From the NCBI RefSeq assembly GCF_000241265.1, contig NZ_BAEE01000021.1, positions 1 through 64,000 of the forward strand: a DNA stretch of 64,000 bases. Reading direction: 5' to 3'. Under the pieces are notes generated by a model, which saw only the letters and a program-made list of their open reading frames with translations, searched no databases and had not been told where the DNA came from. The stretch is from Gordonia araii NBRC 100433 (lineage in GTDB: Bacteria; Actinomycetota; Actinomycetes; Mycobacteriales; Mycobacteriaceae). Below are positions 49,483 through 59,210 of this stretch, one piece after another; within the stretch, counting starts at the first letter, position 1, and each line of letters opens with the position of its first letter. Made by a program: the position numbers and the translations under genes.

Positions 49483-52104
49483 TCAAGCGCCGATGGCGTT
49501 CGCCAGTCGTAAGGCTTCCCGACGGTTGGACGCACCGAGCTTTCGATAGAGCGACTTACGATGGCTGTTAAGCGTGTTCTCCGAGATGTGCAGGAGCGAG
49601 GCTATCTCAGCCATGGACATCTGGCTCCGCAGCAGTCCGACCAGCTCGGCCTCTCGCCTGGTCAGGCTAAAATCTGTACCGCCCTTAAAGCGCGCATACC
49701 TGCCACGAACGGCTAGACACTCAGCGACAAACGCCTCATGGGCTCCGTCATAGCGGCTGAGTACGCCGGCCAGCGCCGGGTCACCGCCGTCGACGAACGG
49801 ATACCTCACCTGTTCCGGGGCCGCGGCCGTCAGCGCGTGTCGGAGCGCAGCGTCGGCCGCTGAGCGGTCTCCGACGGACTCGGCGAACAACGCCTCGGCA
49901 ACGTGTACTGCGACAGCGATATAGGGCGGTAGGGTGCGACGGTCCACGCGGGCGAGGAGATCCGGCGCCCGCTCGGGAGCGCCAAGTCTGATGCAGGCGG
50001 CGGCCAACGTTGCGTTCAGCGCAGGCATCGAGCGCGGGTCCTGCAGAATCAGGTCCACGATCTCCAGCACCGTGTCGCGCTCGCCCCGACTCTCAGCGAT
50101 CCTGGCCTGGGCCAGGGCGGTGAATGCCGACCACGCGACGCCGTGGCTATCGGTCGTGGGTATGAGTGCCAGACCTGCTTCGGCGTCAGCGATCGCCACC
50201 GAATCGCCGAGTGCGACTGCCGCGAGCACCCGGTGAACCCGTGCAAGCGGCTGATACCCATCGCGAGCGTCGTCTATCGGCGATAGCTCTGTGAGCATCT
50301 GCAAAGCGGATACTAGGCGTCCTTGCCACAGTGCGGAGAACGCGTTGGCAAAGGCTTCGATACCCGAGTCGTAGGACGCCCAGGTGTCATCGGATGCGCT
50401 GGTGTCAACGGCAGTCGCCGCGTCGCCAGCCCCGACTTTCGCTGGCGCTGTCGCCGCGGTGAACTGGCCGGAAGCCGCCAGGGCGAAGACTTCATTGGCG
50501 CGTATCCATCGTTCGAGTCCGGCGAGATATCGGGCGCCGGCGATATCCTCGGTCGCGCATGCTGTACGAGCCGCAGTCAATAGATCAGCCGCCAGGCGCG
50601 GATTGCGTCGCAGCCGCAGTTCGCTCCATCCAGTGATGAATAGCGCGCAAATGCGCATCATCGAATCGGTATTTGCGCTCGACATGGCAGAGTCGCCGAC
50701 GATGGTAGCTGCGGTGCGGGTGGCGGCCCCCTCGATTTCCAGCCTGTTGTCCGAGCAGATCATTGCGGCCAGATCGCGTACCAACAATGCGCGCCACGAG
50801 GGGTCGTCAGGCAGATGGCGCTGCGCCTCGGCCCGGAGCGCGGCTGCGCCCACCCGATCACCGGCGACGTCGCGGCAGCAAGCCTGGATGTAGGCGAGCA
50901 CGGCATATGGCTCGCGGGTGATGTGGCCGTCGAGGGATGAACGCAACTGCTGGCAGACTTGGTCAAGGTCCCCACCCTGCGACCCGATCACTGCCGGCAG
51001 CCATTCATCGACAACGATCGCGTAGGCCAAGGCACTCTCCGAGCCGAGGTTCGCCTGTTGTGCTGCGGCGACAGGTGATCGTTTGCGCAAGTGACGTGCC
51101 GCGGCCCGATGTAACTCGGCTCCACGTGCCCGGTCGCGGGTGGCGAGGATCTCGCGGCAGCCGCGGGCGAATAGGTTGTGCCAGCGATAAATGGGCGCGC
51201 GGTCGGGCGCTTGCGGATCGTCGAAACGGTCGAGGAAAAGGCTGCGCCCACGACAGTGTTCGATCATTTCGGCGGCGTCGGGTCTTCCGGTGAGAGCATG
51301 GGCCAGTTCGGCGTCAACGGTTTCGGTGGTGGTCGTGGCCAGAACGAAATCTCTCAGGTCTGCCGGCAGCATAGCCAGAACGTTCTCAGCGATGTAGTCG
51401 GTGACCAGGGCCGGGTCTTCGCTTGCCAACGTGCTGCGCACCGCGATAGGCCAGCCCCCGGTGCGGCATTGGAGCGAAGCGGCGTCGGCATCGGACAGTT
51501 CGATCCCGCGGGACGCCGCCACCGCTGTGACCTCGGCTGTGTCGAAGGCCAAGTCGCCGCCGCCGAGTAGTTTGGCGTCGTCATGCATGATGAGTCGGCT
51601 CAGTCCGGAGACCAACTCCCCGTGCCCGACCAGCAGGAGCTTCAGGTTCTTCGGTACGTGTCGCAGGAATGCCTGGACTTCCGGGTCGGCTAGCGCGACC
51701 ACGGCGCGATGCGCGTCATCGATCACCAACGTCACGGTGCAGGCAAGGGATTGGATTGCGGTAGTCAGCTGGGCGAACCCCTGGGCCTGGATGCTGAGCG
51801 CGCGAGTCAGATCGGCGCCGTTTTGGCAAAGTGCGGTCGTGATCCATCGAGCTAACTCGGCAGACGTGTCGATCTTGTGCGCAAGCGAAACCCACCCCTC
51901 GATCGAGGAGACGTCGGTTTGCCATTGGCGTGCCGCGACGGTCTTGCCGTGCCCAGGCGGTGCAGCCATGACTACCACGGAACTTGTCTGCAGACCCTCA
52001 TCGATCATTGCGGCGACACGGGGGCGGGCGATGGTATCGGGCCGGACCCTGGGCGGGGTGATGAGGTACCACGCCGGTGCTCTACCGAAGGTTGGGCCGC
52101 TCAT
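49483..52104 (-). CDS. LAL-type (MalT-like) LuxR transcriptional regulator
   Basis: An 873-residue regulator from ATG 52104 (a GTG nine bases upstream is possible). Walker A is MAAPPGHGKT near residue 50 and Walker B-like TLVIDDAHR is near 125. A long helical repeat region follows. The C-terminal LuxR helix-turn-helix is LTRREAELVGLLRSQMSMAEIASLLHISENTLNSHRKSLYRKLG. LALs are ATP-dependent activators responding to ligands. It is divergent from the arylsulfatase operon by about 60 bases and is the obvious candidate to activate it. GC content looks lower than flanking DNA. Confidence 0.9.
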   Translation of the reverse strand: MSGPTFGRAPAWYLITPPRVRPDTIARPRVAAMIDEGLQTSSVVVMAAPPGHGKTVAARQWQTDVSSIEGWVSLAHKIDTSAELARWITTALCQNGADLTRALSIQAQGFAQLTTAIQSLACTVTLVIDDAHRAVVALADPEVQAFLRHVPKNLKLLLVGHGELVSGLSRLIMHDDAKLLGGGDLAFDTAEVTAVAASRGIELSDADAASLQCRTGGWPIAVRSTLASEDPALVTDYIAENVLAMLPADLRDFVLATTTTETVDAELAHALTGRPDAAEMIEHCRGRSLFLDRFDDPQAPDRAPIYRWHNLFARGCREILATRDRARGAELHRAAARHLRKRSPVAAAQQANLGSESALAYAIVVDEWLPAVIGSQGGDLDQVCQQLRSSLDGHITREPYAVLAYIQACCRDVAGDRVGAAALRAEAQRHLPDDPSWRALLVRDLAAMICSDNRLEIEGAATRTAATIVGDSAMSSANTDSMMRICALFITGWSELRLRRNPRLAADLLTAARTACATEDIAGARYLAGLERWIRANEVFALAASGQFTAATAPAKVGAGDAATAVDTSASDDTWASYDSGIEAFANAFSALWQGRLVSALQMLTELSPIDDARDGYQPLARVHRVLAAVALGDSVAIADAEAGLALIPTTDSHGVAWSAFTALAQARIAESRGERDTVLEIVDLILQDPRSMPALNATLAAACIRLGAPERAPDLLARVDRRTLPPYIAVAVHVAEALFAESVGDRSAADAALRHALTAAAPEQVRYPFVDGGDPALAGVLSRYDGAHEAFVAECLAVRGRYARFKGGTDFSLTRREAELVGLLRSQMSMAEIASLLHISENTLNSHRKSLYRKLGASNRREALRLANAIGA

Positions 52105-52162
52105 CGAATCCACCCCCTAGGGGTGAGGAAACGCGCCGGGCACATCTCTAGCGTTGGGACAC

Positions 52163-54517
52163 ATGACCGCACACTCGCGAACCTCCCTACCCATCCCAGA
52201 TATCGCTCAACCAGGCTATACGGCGTACGACGCGAAGGACCCGGATTCTGAGTACCCGGCGATAACTCCGCTGATGCCGCCCGTGGGGTCGCCGAATGTG
52301 CTGCTGGTGCTGCTCGACGACGCTGGCTACGGTGCATCGAGCGCATTCGGCGGCCCGTGTCAGACGCCCAATCTCGAGCGACTTGCCGGCAACGGTTTGC
52401 GTTACACCAAGTTTCACACCACTGCCCTCTGTTCCCCGACGCGCGCCTCGCTGCTCAGCGGCCGTAATCATCACACCGTGAACATGGGTGGCATCACTGA
52501 GATCGCGACCGCCGCGCCCGGTTATACCTCGCAGCGACCAAACACCTGCGCGCCGCTGGCCGAGATCTTGAAACTGAACGGTTACTCGACCGCCCAGATT
52601 GGTAAGTGTCATGAGATCCCGGTGTGGGAAACGAGCCCGATGGGCCCGTTCGACAACTGGCCATGTGCTGGCGGCGGTTTCGAGTATTTCTTCGGTTTCG
52701 TCGGAGGCGAAACGAACCAGTACTATCCCTCGCTCTATCAGAATACGTCCCAGGTTGACCCATCGGGGACGCCCGAGGACGGCTACACCCTTAACGAGGA
52801 ACTCGCCGACAAAGCCATCGATTACCTGCGGCGCCGCGCTTCTCTCACTCCGGAAAAGCCCTTCTTCATGTATTACGCCCCCGGTGCCACCCACGCACCG
52901 CACCATGTGCCGCAGGAGTGGGCAGATAGATACAAGGGTGTGTTCGATCAGGGGTGGGACAAGTTGCGGGAGGAGACCCTCGCTCGCCAGATCGAACTGG
53001 GCACAGTGCCGCCTGACACCGAACTGACCGAACGCAGCCCAGGCCTGCCTTCTTGGGACGATCAGCCTGAGGAACTCAAACCGGCACTGGTCCGTCAAGC
53101 TGAAGTGTACGCCGGGTTCATGACGCAGACGGACTACCACATTGGCCGGATTCTGGACGAGTTGGAGGACCAAGGAATCATCGACGACACACTGGTTATC
53201 GCGATTTGGGGTGATAACGGGGCCAGTGCCGAGGGCACTTTGCAGGGAAGTATCAACGAGATGATCACCCTCAACGGGCTCAACCTGGAGACGCCGGAGA
53301 TGATGATCGAGGCGAAAGAAAGACTGGGTTCTCCCGGGATGTCAAACCACTACGCGGCTTCGTGGGCGCATGCGATGAATACCCCGTTTCAGTGGACAAA
53401 GCAGGTTGCCTCCCACTTCGGCGGCACGCGCAATCCGATGGTCGTGCATTGGCCGGCGCGGATTGGCGAAGCGGGTGTGCGCACCCAGTTCGGTCATGTA
53501 AGCGATATTGCGCCGACGATTCTGGAGTTGGCTGGTCTGCCCGAACCGACAGTGGTCAACGGCGTCCAGCAGCGGCCAATGGAGGGCACCAGCTTGGCCT
53601 ATACGTTCGACGAACCAGATGCTGCCGAACGTCATGACTTGCAGTACTTCGAGATGTTCGGCAACCGTGCCGTGTATTACAAGGGGTGGACTGCGGTGAC
53701 CAAGCACCGCACACCGTGGGAGACAGGTGCGGTGGAGCTTCCCGCCTTCGACGACGATGTTTGGGAGCTTTATGACACCGCGACGGACTGGAGTCAGGCG
53801 AAGGATTTGGCTGCCGAGCATCCTGACAGGCTGCGTGAGATGCAGCGGCTATGGCTCATTGAGGCGGTCAAATACAACGTGGTGCCGATCGATGATCGCG
53901 CCGCAGTGCGGGCGATCGCCAAACTGGCGGGTAGACCCGAACTGATAACGGGCACCAGCCAGCGGCTGTATTCAGGGATGAGCATTCCAGAGCAGACTGC
54001 CTTGAACACACAGAACCGCAGCTGGGCACTGACCGCGTCGATCACCGTTCCGGAGCAGGGGGCCGACGGAGTGATCGTGTCGTTGGGCGGGGATATCGGT
54101 GGCTGGGTTATGTACGTGCTTGATGGCGTGCTGATCTACGGATATAACTTCCTTGCGCTCGATCGCACGCGGGTGCGGGCATCCGCGCCGCTAGAAGCGG
54201 GGAAGCATGAGGTGCGGATGGAGTTCATCTACGACGGGGGCGGTACAGGCCAGGGTGGAACCGCGACGCTGTTCGTCGACGGCACCGACGTGGGAAGCGC
54301 TCGACTCGAGCGCACGGTGCCCGGAGCGTTCACCGGTAGCGAGACCTGCACTGTCGGCCGCGACCCCGGCTCACGTGTGATCGAGGACTATCCGGAGTAC
54401 CACAACGGCTTTACCGGTTCGATCGACTGGGTGCAGATCGACGTTGACGACATCGCCGCCGACCACCATGCCCAGCAACTCGACCATAAGGTGCGAATTG
54501 CCATGGGCACCCAGTAG
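52163..54517 (+). CDS. Arylsulfatase
   Basis: A 784-residue sulfatase. The first metal-binding segment is NVLLVLLDDAGYGASSAFGG. The formylglycine motif is C90-S-P-T-R with the following SGRN, and IGKCHEIP provides the conserved Lys/His. Later residues IAIWGDNGASAEGT match the second metal site. A C-terminal LamG-like region is likely from about 620. No signal peptide is visible, so it may act in the cytoplasm. A formylglycine-generating enzyme would be needed and is not in the window. It is cotranscribed with the DUF1254 gene 27 bases downstream. Confidence 0.92.
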   Translation: MTAHSRTSLPIPDIAQPGYTAYDAKDPDSEYPAITPLMPPVGSPNVLLVLLDDAGYGASSAFGGPCQTPNLERLAGNGLRYTKFHTTALCSPTRASLLSGRNHHTVNMGGITEIATAAPGYTSQRPNTCAPLAEILKLNGYSTAQIGKCHEIPVWETSPMGPFDNWPCAGGGFEYFFGFVGGETNQYYPSLYQNTSQVDPSGTPEDGYTLNEELADKAIDYLRRRASLTPEKPFFMYYAPGATHAPHHVPQEWADRYKGVFDQGWDKLREETLARQIELGTVPPDTELTERSPGLPSWDDQPEELKPALVRQAEVYAGFMTQTDYHIGRILDELEDQGIIDDTLVIAIWGDNGASAEGTLQGSINEMITLNGLNLETPEMMIEAKERLGSPGMSNHYAASWAHAMNTPFQWTKQVASHFGGTRNPMVVHWPARIGEAGVRTQFGHVSDIAPTILELAGLPEPTVVNGVQQRPMEGTSLAYTFDEPDAAERHDLQYFEMFGNRAVYYKGWTAVTKHRTPWETGAVELPAFDDDVWELYDTATDWSQAKDLAAEHPDRLREMQRLWLIEAVKYNVVPIDDRAAVRAIAKLAGRPELITGTSQRLYSGMSIPEQTALNTQNRSWALTASITVPEQGADGVIVSLGGDIGGWVMYVLDGVLIYGYNFLALDRTRVRASAPLEAGKHEVRMEFIYDGGGTGQGGTATLFVDGTDVGSARLERTVPGAFTGSETCTVGRDPGSRVIEDYPEYHNGFTGSIDWVQIDVDDIAADHHAQQLDHKVRIAMGTQ

Positions 54518-54544
54518 CGGCACCGTCATTACTAAGGAGGATGA

Positions 54545-55894
54545 ATGCTCACCCTGCCAACGAGCGCAGATATCTTGCGGATCCGTCGTGAAGCGCTACT
54601 GAATCGGGCCATCGAAGCGTACAAGTTCTTCTACCCGACAGTGTCGCAACAGATGAACTTCGAAGCGCTGGTCAAGTACGGTGCCCCGGCGAACGTCGGC
54701 TGGTTGATCCAGCTGAGCAGCCCGCAATCGGTCTCGCTTACCCAGAACTCCGACACCCCTTACGGCCTGGGCTGGATCGATGTCTCCGAGGAACCGATCG
54801 TCGTCGACGTACCGGCGGGTCCGATTATCGGTGTAGTCAACGACGGAAACTTTCGGTACGTAACCGATATTGGCAGCGTAGGGGAGGAGGCCGGGGCGGG
54901 TGCTAGCTACCTGTTCGTCTCCCCCGGATACACGGGAGATCTGCCTGATGGTTACCTGGCGCGGCGGCTCGACCTCAACCGAGCGCTGATCGCGACCCGT
55001 GCGCCCAACCCCGACATCGATGCCGGCAAAGCGCTCCTACGGACGATCCGGATGTATCCGCTGTCGCAGGCGGATGCGCCGTCAGAGAATAGTTTCGTGG
55101 ATACGACCGGTGTTGATACGGTCGCGAATCCGTGCGAGGTCGATGGCACCTTCGCCTTCTGGGAGAAAATCAAGGCCTCGCTGGATGCGGATGTGGCCTC
55201 GCGCGAGTACTACCAGACGATGGGTATGCTGGCCGACCTCGGTTTACGTAAAGGAGAACCGTTCACGCCGCTCCCGTCCACCAAAGAACTCCTCGCCGAG
55301 GCGGCTCGGATTGCGAACGAGCAACTCGTTGTCGCGGCGTTCGCCAGCGATTCACCCGACCGTCTCGTCTGGCCCGATCGCCAGTGGGAGTGGACCGTGC
55401 TTGCCTCGGGGGATCAGGGCTATTACGAAACCGGCTACCTGCGGTTGGCTGCGCGCGAGCGTTGGTTCTACCAGGCCACGCTCGAGACGCCCAAGATGTT
55501 CAAACGGGCCCCTGGGGCGGGCTCGCTCTACTGGCTCGGCAACCGTGATACCAGCGGTAGCCCCCTTGACGGGGGTGCCATATACACACTGACGGTCTCT
55601 ACACCGGTCCCCGCTGCACAGTTCTGGTCGGTGACCGTCTATGACCTCGATACGCGCTCGGAGATCGTGGCGCCGCAGAACAAGCCGCTTATCACTTCGC
55701 TGCGTGACGACGTGATGCCCGACTCGGACGGCAACATCGTTCTCCACTTCGGCCCTGACCGGCCTGCCGACGAATCCGTCCCGTGGGTTCAGACGGTCCC
55801 AGGACGGCAGTGGTTTGCCTACTTTCGCATCTACGGTCCCGGCGACAGGGCCTTTGATGGCTCGTGGAAGCCGTCGGACTTCGTTCGCCGATAG
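54545..55894 (+). CDS. DUF1254/DUF1214-domain protein
   Basis: A 449-residue protein with a strong AAGGAGG site. The N-terminal half is DUF1254 (EAYKFFYPTVSQQMNFEALV ... SVSLTQNSDTPYGLGWIDV) and the C-terminal half DUF1214 (FWSVTVYDLDTRSEIV ... IVLHFGPDRPADESVPWVQT). Such proteins recur beside sulfatases and catabolic genes in actinobacteria, without an assigned reaction. No signal peptide is seen. It ends about 80 bases before the tRNA-Leu gene. Confidence 0.88.
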   Translation: MLTLPTSADILRIRREALLNRAIEAYKFFYPTVSQQMNFEALVKYGAPANVGWLIQLSSPQSVSLTQNSDTPYGLGWIDVSEEPIVVDVPAGPIIGVVNDGNFRYVTDIGSVGEEAGAGASYLFVSPGYTGDLPDGYLARRLDLNRALIATRAPNPDIDAGKALLRTIRMYPLSQADAPSENSFVDTTGVDTVANPCEVDGTFAFWEKIKASLDADVASREYYQTMGMLADLGLRKGEPFTPLPSTKELLAEAARIANEQLVVAAFASDSPDRLVWPDRQWEWTVLASGDQGYYETGYLRLAARERWFYQATLETPKMFKRAPGAGSLYWLGNRDTSGSPLDGGAIYTLTVSTPVPAAQFWSVTVYDLDTRSEIVAPQNKPLITSLRDDVMPDSDGNIVLHFGPDRPADESVPWVQTVPGRQWFAYFRIYGPGDRAFDGSWKPSDFVRR

Positions 55895-55972
55895 GCCCTT
55901 CGCACTTCGGCGATCTCAGAGATGAGTTACCTAGTCCCACTGACACCGCACCACAAACCGGGGATGCCACGG

Positions 55973-56046
55973 TGCCCCCAGTCGGACTCGAACCGACACT
56001 GAACGGATTTTAAGTCCGCTGCCTCTGCCAATTGGGCTATGGGGGC
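55973..56046 (-). tRNA. tRNA-Leu, anticodon UAA
   Basis: Read on the minus strand, the acceptor stem GCCCCCA pairs with TGGGGGC. The anticodon stem-loop is GCGGA-CTTAAAA-TCCGT, giving anticodon TAA, and the T-arm is TCGGTTCGAGTCCGA. The variable loop is short, unlike most leucine tRNAs, but I recall the same form in mycobacteria. The 3' end points toward the low-GC LAL/sulfatase block, as expected of an integration site. Confidence 0.9.
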
Positions 56047-56114
56047 GCGACCCATGACGATACCGGTCGATCTCGCCGATCAGCGGTCTCCACCGGTGCG
56101 TGGGAGCGGCCGGG

Positions 56115-56660
56115 TCAGTCGGCTTCGAGGATCAGCGCGGTTCCACCGTCGAGCCACGCCTTGTGCAACTCGACGATCTTCTGCCGATTCGGCAGGCCGC
56201 GCCGGTGAAACATGTTCTCCATGTAGTCGAACGGATGCGTCTGGCAGAACGCGTCGGCGATGGCGCGACGCTCCTCGTCGTCGCGCGGATCGCGTGCGGC
56301 CCCGCTCAGCGTCGTACCGCGGAAGCGCAGAGTGATGTGCGGATCGGCGCGAATGTTCTTGAGCCACAACGCATGCTCGCCGGCAATCGACATGAGGCAG
56401 GCGCGCTGTCCGTCTCGGTAGGCGCGGACGAGCGTCGAGCGAGGCTGACCCGACTTGCGGGTAACGGTCGTCAGTTCCGCGACCCCGTCCGGCATCCGGA
56501 CGGCGAACCACGGGCGGTGAATGGCTCGAAGGAATCGGGTGAACCGTTGCCTGGTGCGCAGCGAGGCCGTGGTGGCGGCCGTGCCCGCGAAACGCTCGAA
56601 GACGTACTGCCCGTCGCGGTAGCGAAGGTGCTCGGGGATGTCGACCGACTCCTGGTCCAT
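56115..56660 (-). CDS. DUF385/nitroreductase-family (F420-dependent) oxidoreductase
   Basis: A 181-residue protein from ATG 56660 (MDQESVD). The split beta-barrel family segments are LTTVTRKSGQPRSTLVRAYRDG, CLMSIAGEHALWLKNIRADPHITLRFRG and DEERRAIADAFCQ, typical of deazaflavin-dependent nitroreductases such as Ddn and relatives. It probably uses F420H2 on an unknown substrate. An earlier in-frame start lacks a ribosome-binding site. Confidence 0.82.
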   Translation of the reverse strand: MDQESVDIPEHLRYRDGQYVFERFAGTAATTASLRTRQRFTRFLRAIHRPWFAVRMPDGVAELTTVTRKSGQPRSTLVRAYRDGQRACLMSIAGEHALWLKNIRADPHITLRFRGTTLSGAARDPRDDEERRAIADAFCQTHPFDYMENMFHRRGLPNRQKIVELHKAWLDGGTALILEAD

Positions 56661-56755
56661 CGAGCCCCAGGCTAGCAATCCGGGGCTGATTCGATCAGGC
56701 CATCGGAGCAAGAACCGTCAAGCATGCGGCCCGTCCAACGACCACACTGAGACAC

Positions 56756-57673
56756 ATGGGCGAATCACGGGACCGGTTGCGAGAGCTGCTCGACGCCGTC
56801 CTCGACGAGGACAACCGCACACTGGCCGACATGGCCGGCGATGCCTACGCATCGCCGTTCCACTTCACCAGGCAGCTTTCGCGCGACGCGGGCGAAGCAC
56901 CGGTCGCCATGCGCCGCCGGGTGATGCTCGAGCGCGCGGCGTGGCAGCTGAAGCAGGGGAGCACGGTCACCGACGCGGCGTGGGAGGCCGGCTACTCGTC
57001 GGTGGAGGGCTTTAGCCGAGCCTTCGCCCGCGCGTTCGGTCATCCGCCGAGCACGGCGTCGTCGTCGCACTGGTTGCCCGCGCCCAACGGCATCCACTTC
57101 CATCCGCCCATGTCGCTTTGGGTGCACACGAAGGAGTCCGCGATGAATCCACTGACCGAACAGCTGGTCGCCCACGACCTCGACGAGACGCGCGAGTTGC
57201 TCGACAAGGCCAAGCAGGTGCCAGACGAGACGTATAGGCGCATCGTCCTGACCGATCACACGCTCGCGGAATGGGAAGGGCCGGAAGGGTCGCTCGCCGA
57301 GGTGCTCACGAGACTCGTCTTCGCCAAGGAGGTCTGGCTCGCCGCGATCGAGGGCACCGACTTCCCGCCCGAGCGCCCCGACGACCCGTCGTCACTGATC
57401 GAGCGCCACGACGAGGTCGCACCGCGGTGGCTCGCGACCGTCCGCGACATCGACCGGCGCGGCGCCTGGGACGACCGCTTCATCGACGCGCTCTGCGAGC
57501 CGCCGGAGAGTTTCGTCGTCAGCGGCGTCATCGCCCACGTGCTGACCTACGCCGCCGTCCGTCGTCACCTGGCCCGTCATCTGCTGACCGTCGCCGGAAT
57601 CGAGGCGGGTGACGGCGATCCGATCAACTGGGCCCGCCGACTGCGGGGAGAGGAGACCAACCCATGCCCGTGA
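56756..57673 (+). CDS. AraC-type helix-turn-helix fused to DinB-like domain
   Basis: A 305-residue protein. Residues about 10-105 are AraC-like (TLADMAGDAYASPFHFTRQLSRDAGEAPVAMRRRVMLERAAW ... AGYSSVEGFSRAFARAFGHPPS). Residues about 130-300 resemble DinB/YfiT four-helix proteins (LVAHDLDETRELLDKAKQVPD, LIERHDEVAPRWLATV and a His-rich helix VRRHLARHL). It overlaps the reductase gene by 10 bases, so it may regulate or act with it. Confidence 0.82.
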   Translation: MGESRDRLRELLDAVLDEDNRTLADMAGDAYASPFHFTRQLSRDAGEAPVAMRRRVMLERAAWQLKQGSTVTDAAWEAGYSSVEGFSRAFARAFGHPPSTASSSHWLPAPNGIHFHPPMSLWVHTKESAMNPLTEQLVAHDLDETRELLDKAKQVPDETYRRIVLTDHTLAEWEGPEGSLAEVLTRLVFAKEVWLAAIEGTDFPPERPDDPSSLIERHDEVAPRWLATVRDIDRRGAWDDRFIDALCEPPESFVVSGVIAHVLTYAAVRRHLARHLLTVAGIEAGDGDPINWARRLRGEETNPCP

Positions 57674-58230
57674 CCAACGTGCACTACTACACGGCGACGA
57701 CGCTCGACGGCTTCCTCGCCGATCCCGACGACTCCCTCGACTGGCTGTTGCGCCAGCCGCAGGACGAGGACGGCTACGGGTCCTACGACGAGTTCATCAA
57801 GAACATCGGCGCGATCGTCATGGGGTCGACGACCTACGAGTGGGTGCTCGACCATCTGGATCGGTCCGGCGAGAAGTGGATGTACGACATGCCGGCCTGG
57901 GTGATGACCACCCGCGACCTCAAGCCCTTTCCCGACGCGGACATCCGTTTCGCGGCAGGGGAGATCCGGCCGGTGTACGAGGAGATGGTGGCCGCGGCCG
58001 ACGGGAAGGATCTCTGGGTGGTCGGCGGCGGAGACCTGGTCGGCCAATTCGCCGACGCCGGGTTGCTCGACGAGATCTTCGTGTCGATCGCGCCCGTCGT
58101 CCTCGGCGCGGGTCGGCCGCTGCTGCCGCGCCGCTACGACCTCGAACTGATCGACACCGGTCGCAACGGCGCGTTCGTCTGCGCGCGGTACCGCTTCACC
58201 GGAGTTCTCACCGAGGACCGCCAGGCTTGA
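57664..58230 (+). CDS. Dihydrofolate reductase-like (RibD C-terminal) protein
   Basis: A 188-residue RibD/DHFR-fold protein. Characteristic segments are YYTATTLDGFLADPDDSLDW at the start, IVMGSTTYEWVL and LWVVGGGDLVGQFADAGLLDEIFVSIAPVVLG. Members reduce pteridine- or pyrimidine-type compounds, but most relatives are uncharacterised. It is coupled to the AraC/DinB gene. Confidence 0.88.
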   Translation: MPVTNVHYYTATTLDGFLADPDDSLDWLLRQPQDEDGYGSYDEFIKNIGAIVMGSTTYEWVLDHLDRSGEKWMYDMPAWVMTTRDLKPFPDADIRFAAGEIRPVYEEMVAAADGKDLWVVGGGDLVGQFADAGLLDEIFVSIAPVVLGAGRPLLPRRYDLELIDTGRNGAFVCARYRFTGVLTEDRQA

Positions 58231-58249
58231 GTGCGTCTCGGTCGGCGCC

Positions 58250-58960
58250 TCACTCCAGGTCCCGACGGGCGAACGCGAGGACGCCGACCGCCGCCAGGGC
58301 GACACCGGACGCGAGCAGGATCAGGCTCGGCGTCGCATCGACGGCGACCCCCGGCAGTCGCGGCACGTGGTGGAAGACGGACAGGTTCATCACCGCCGTC
58401 GGCAGATTCATCGGCGGTCCGACAATGGTGACGATCGCCGACTCGGCCAGTACCACCCACGGAAGCCAGGAGAACTTGGGCACCAGGCCGACCGCCGCGA
58501 CGGTCAGTCCGATGAAGAACACCACGGCGGGCAGTTGACCGAGGGCGGCGCCGACCAGCCGGGGGAGTTGTCCGGCGTCGCCGGAACCGAACCCGTGGCT
58601 GGCGCCGATCGTCGCCCCGATCACCAGGAGCAGCCAGAGACCGGCCATCACCGCCAGCGCGATGTGCAGCATGGGCAGGCGCCAGCGCTGCACCGTGCCC
58701 GCCAGGACGAGATCGGCACGACCGGACAACTCCTCCGAGCGAAGACTGAGCGCGAGGGCGATCGCCGCACCGGTCGCCGCCAGCGCCAGCAATAGCGTCG
58801 ACACGGCGAGGAAGCCGTCGACGGCGTCGGAGTTGAACTCTTCCAGCAGTTTCCGCATGCCGGACGGTCCCTCCGCGATGCTGCCGACGTCGCGGGCCGT
58901 CACACCGAAGCCGACGCCGAGCACCGCCAGGGTCGCGACGCGGCGTGGGGGCGGCGGCTG
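58250..58960 (-). pseudogene. ABC transporter permease, N-terminal part missing
   Basis: About 230 codons match the C-terminal half of an ABC-2 type permease of the actinobacterial (tetronasin/polyketide exporter-like) group: FLAVSTLLLALAATGAAIA, RSEELSGRADLVLAGTVQR, then three or four membrane segments to the stop. The first half and its membrane segments are missing. To the right, the open frame only reads antisense to a fragment of an acyl-CoA dehydrogenase. No start codon with a ribosome-binding site is visible. The cut lies at about 58945-58962. Confidence 0.75.
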
Positions 58961-59173
58961 CAATCGGCCAAGTTCCACGCGACCACGGGTGCGAAGAAGG
59001 TCGTCGATCTCAGCATCCAGGTCGTCGGTGGCCGCGCGCTGCACCAGGGTTCGGTGATCGAACGGCTCTACCGCGACGTGGCTGCCGGACAGTTCCACAA
59101 CCCGACGCCCGATACCGTGCGGCGCACGCTGGGCTCGCCCGAATCGCTCGACCGCGCCAACTTCGACCGTTGA
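58946..59173 (+). pseudogene. Acyl-CoA dehydrogenase C-terminal fragment
   Basis: An open segment of about 75 codons ends at TGA 59171-59173 and reads as the last part of an acyl-CoA dehydrogenase: AKFHATTGAKKVVDLSIQVV, then GGRALHQGSVIERLYRDVAA and an ordinary C-terminus. The first 300 or so residues are missing. The N-terminal part would lie to the left, where the antisense ABC permease remnant is instead. No start codon is seen. Confidence 0.75.
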
Positions 59174-59210
59174 CCCGTCTCATCGACCTCCACAGACAAG
59201 GACTCACGAC

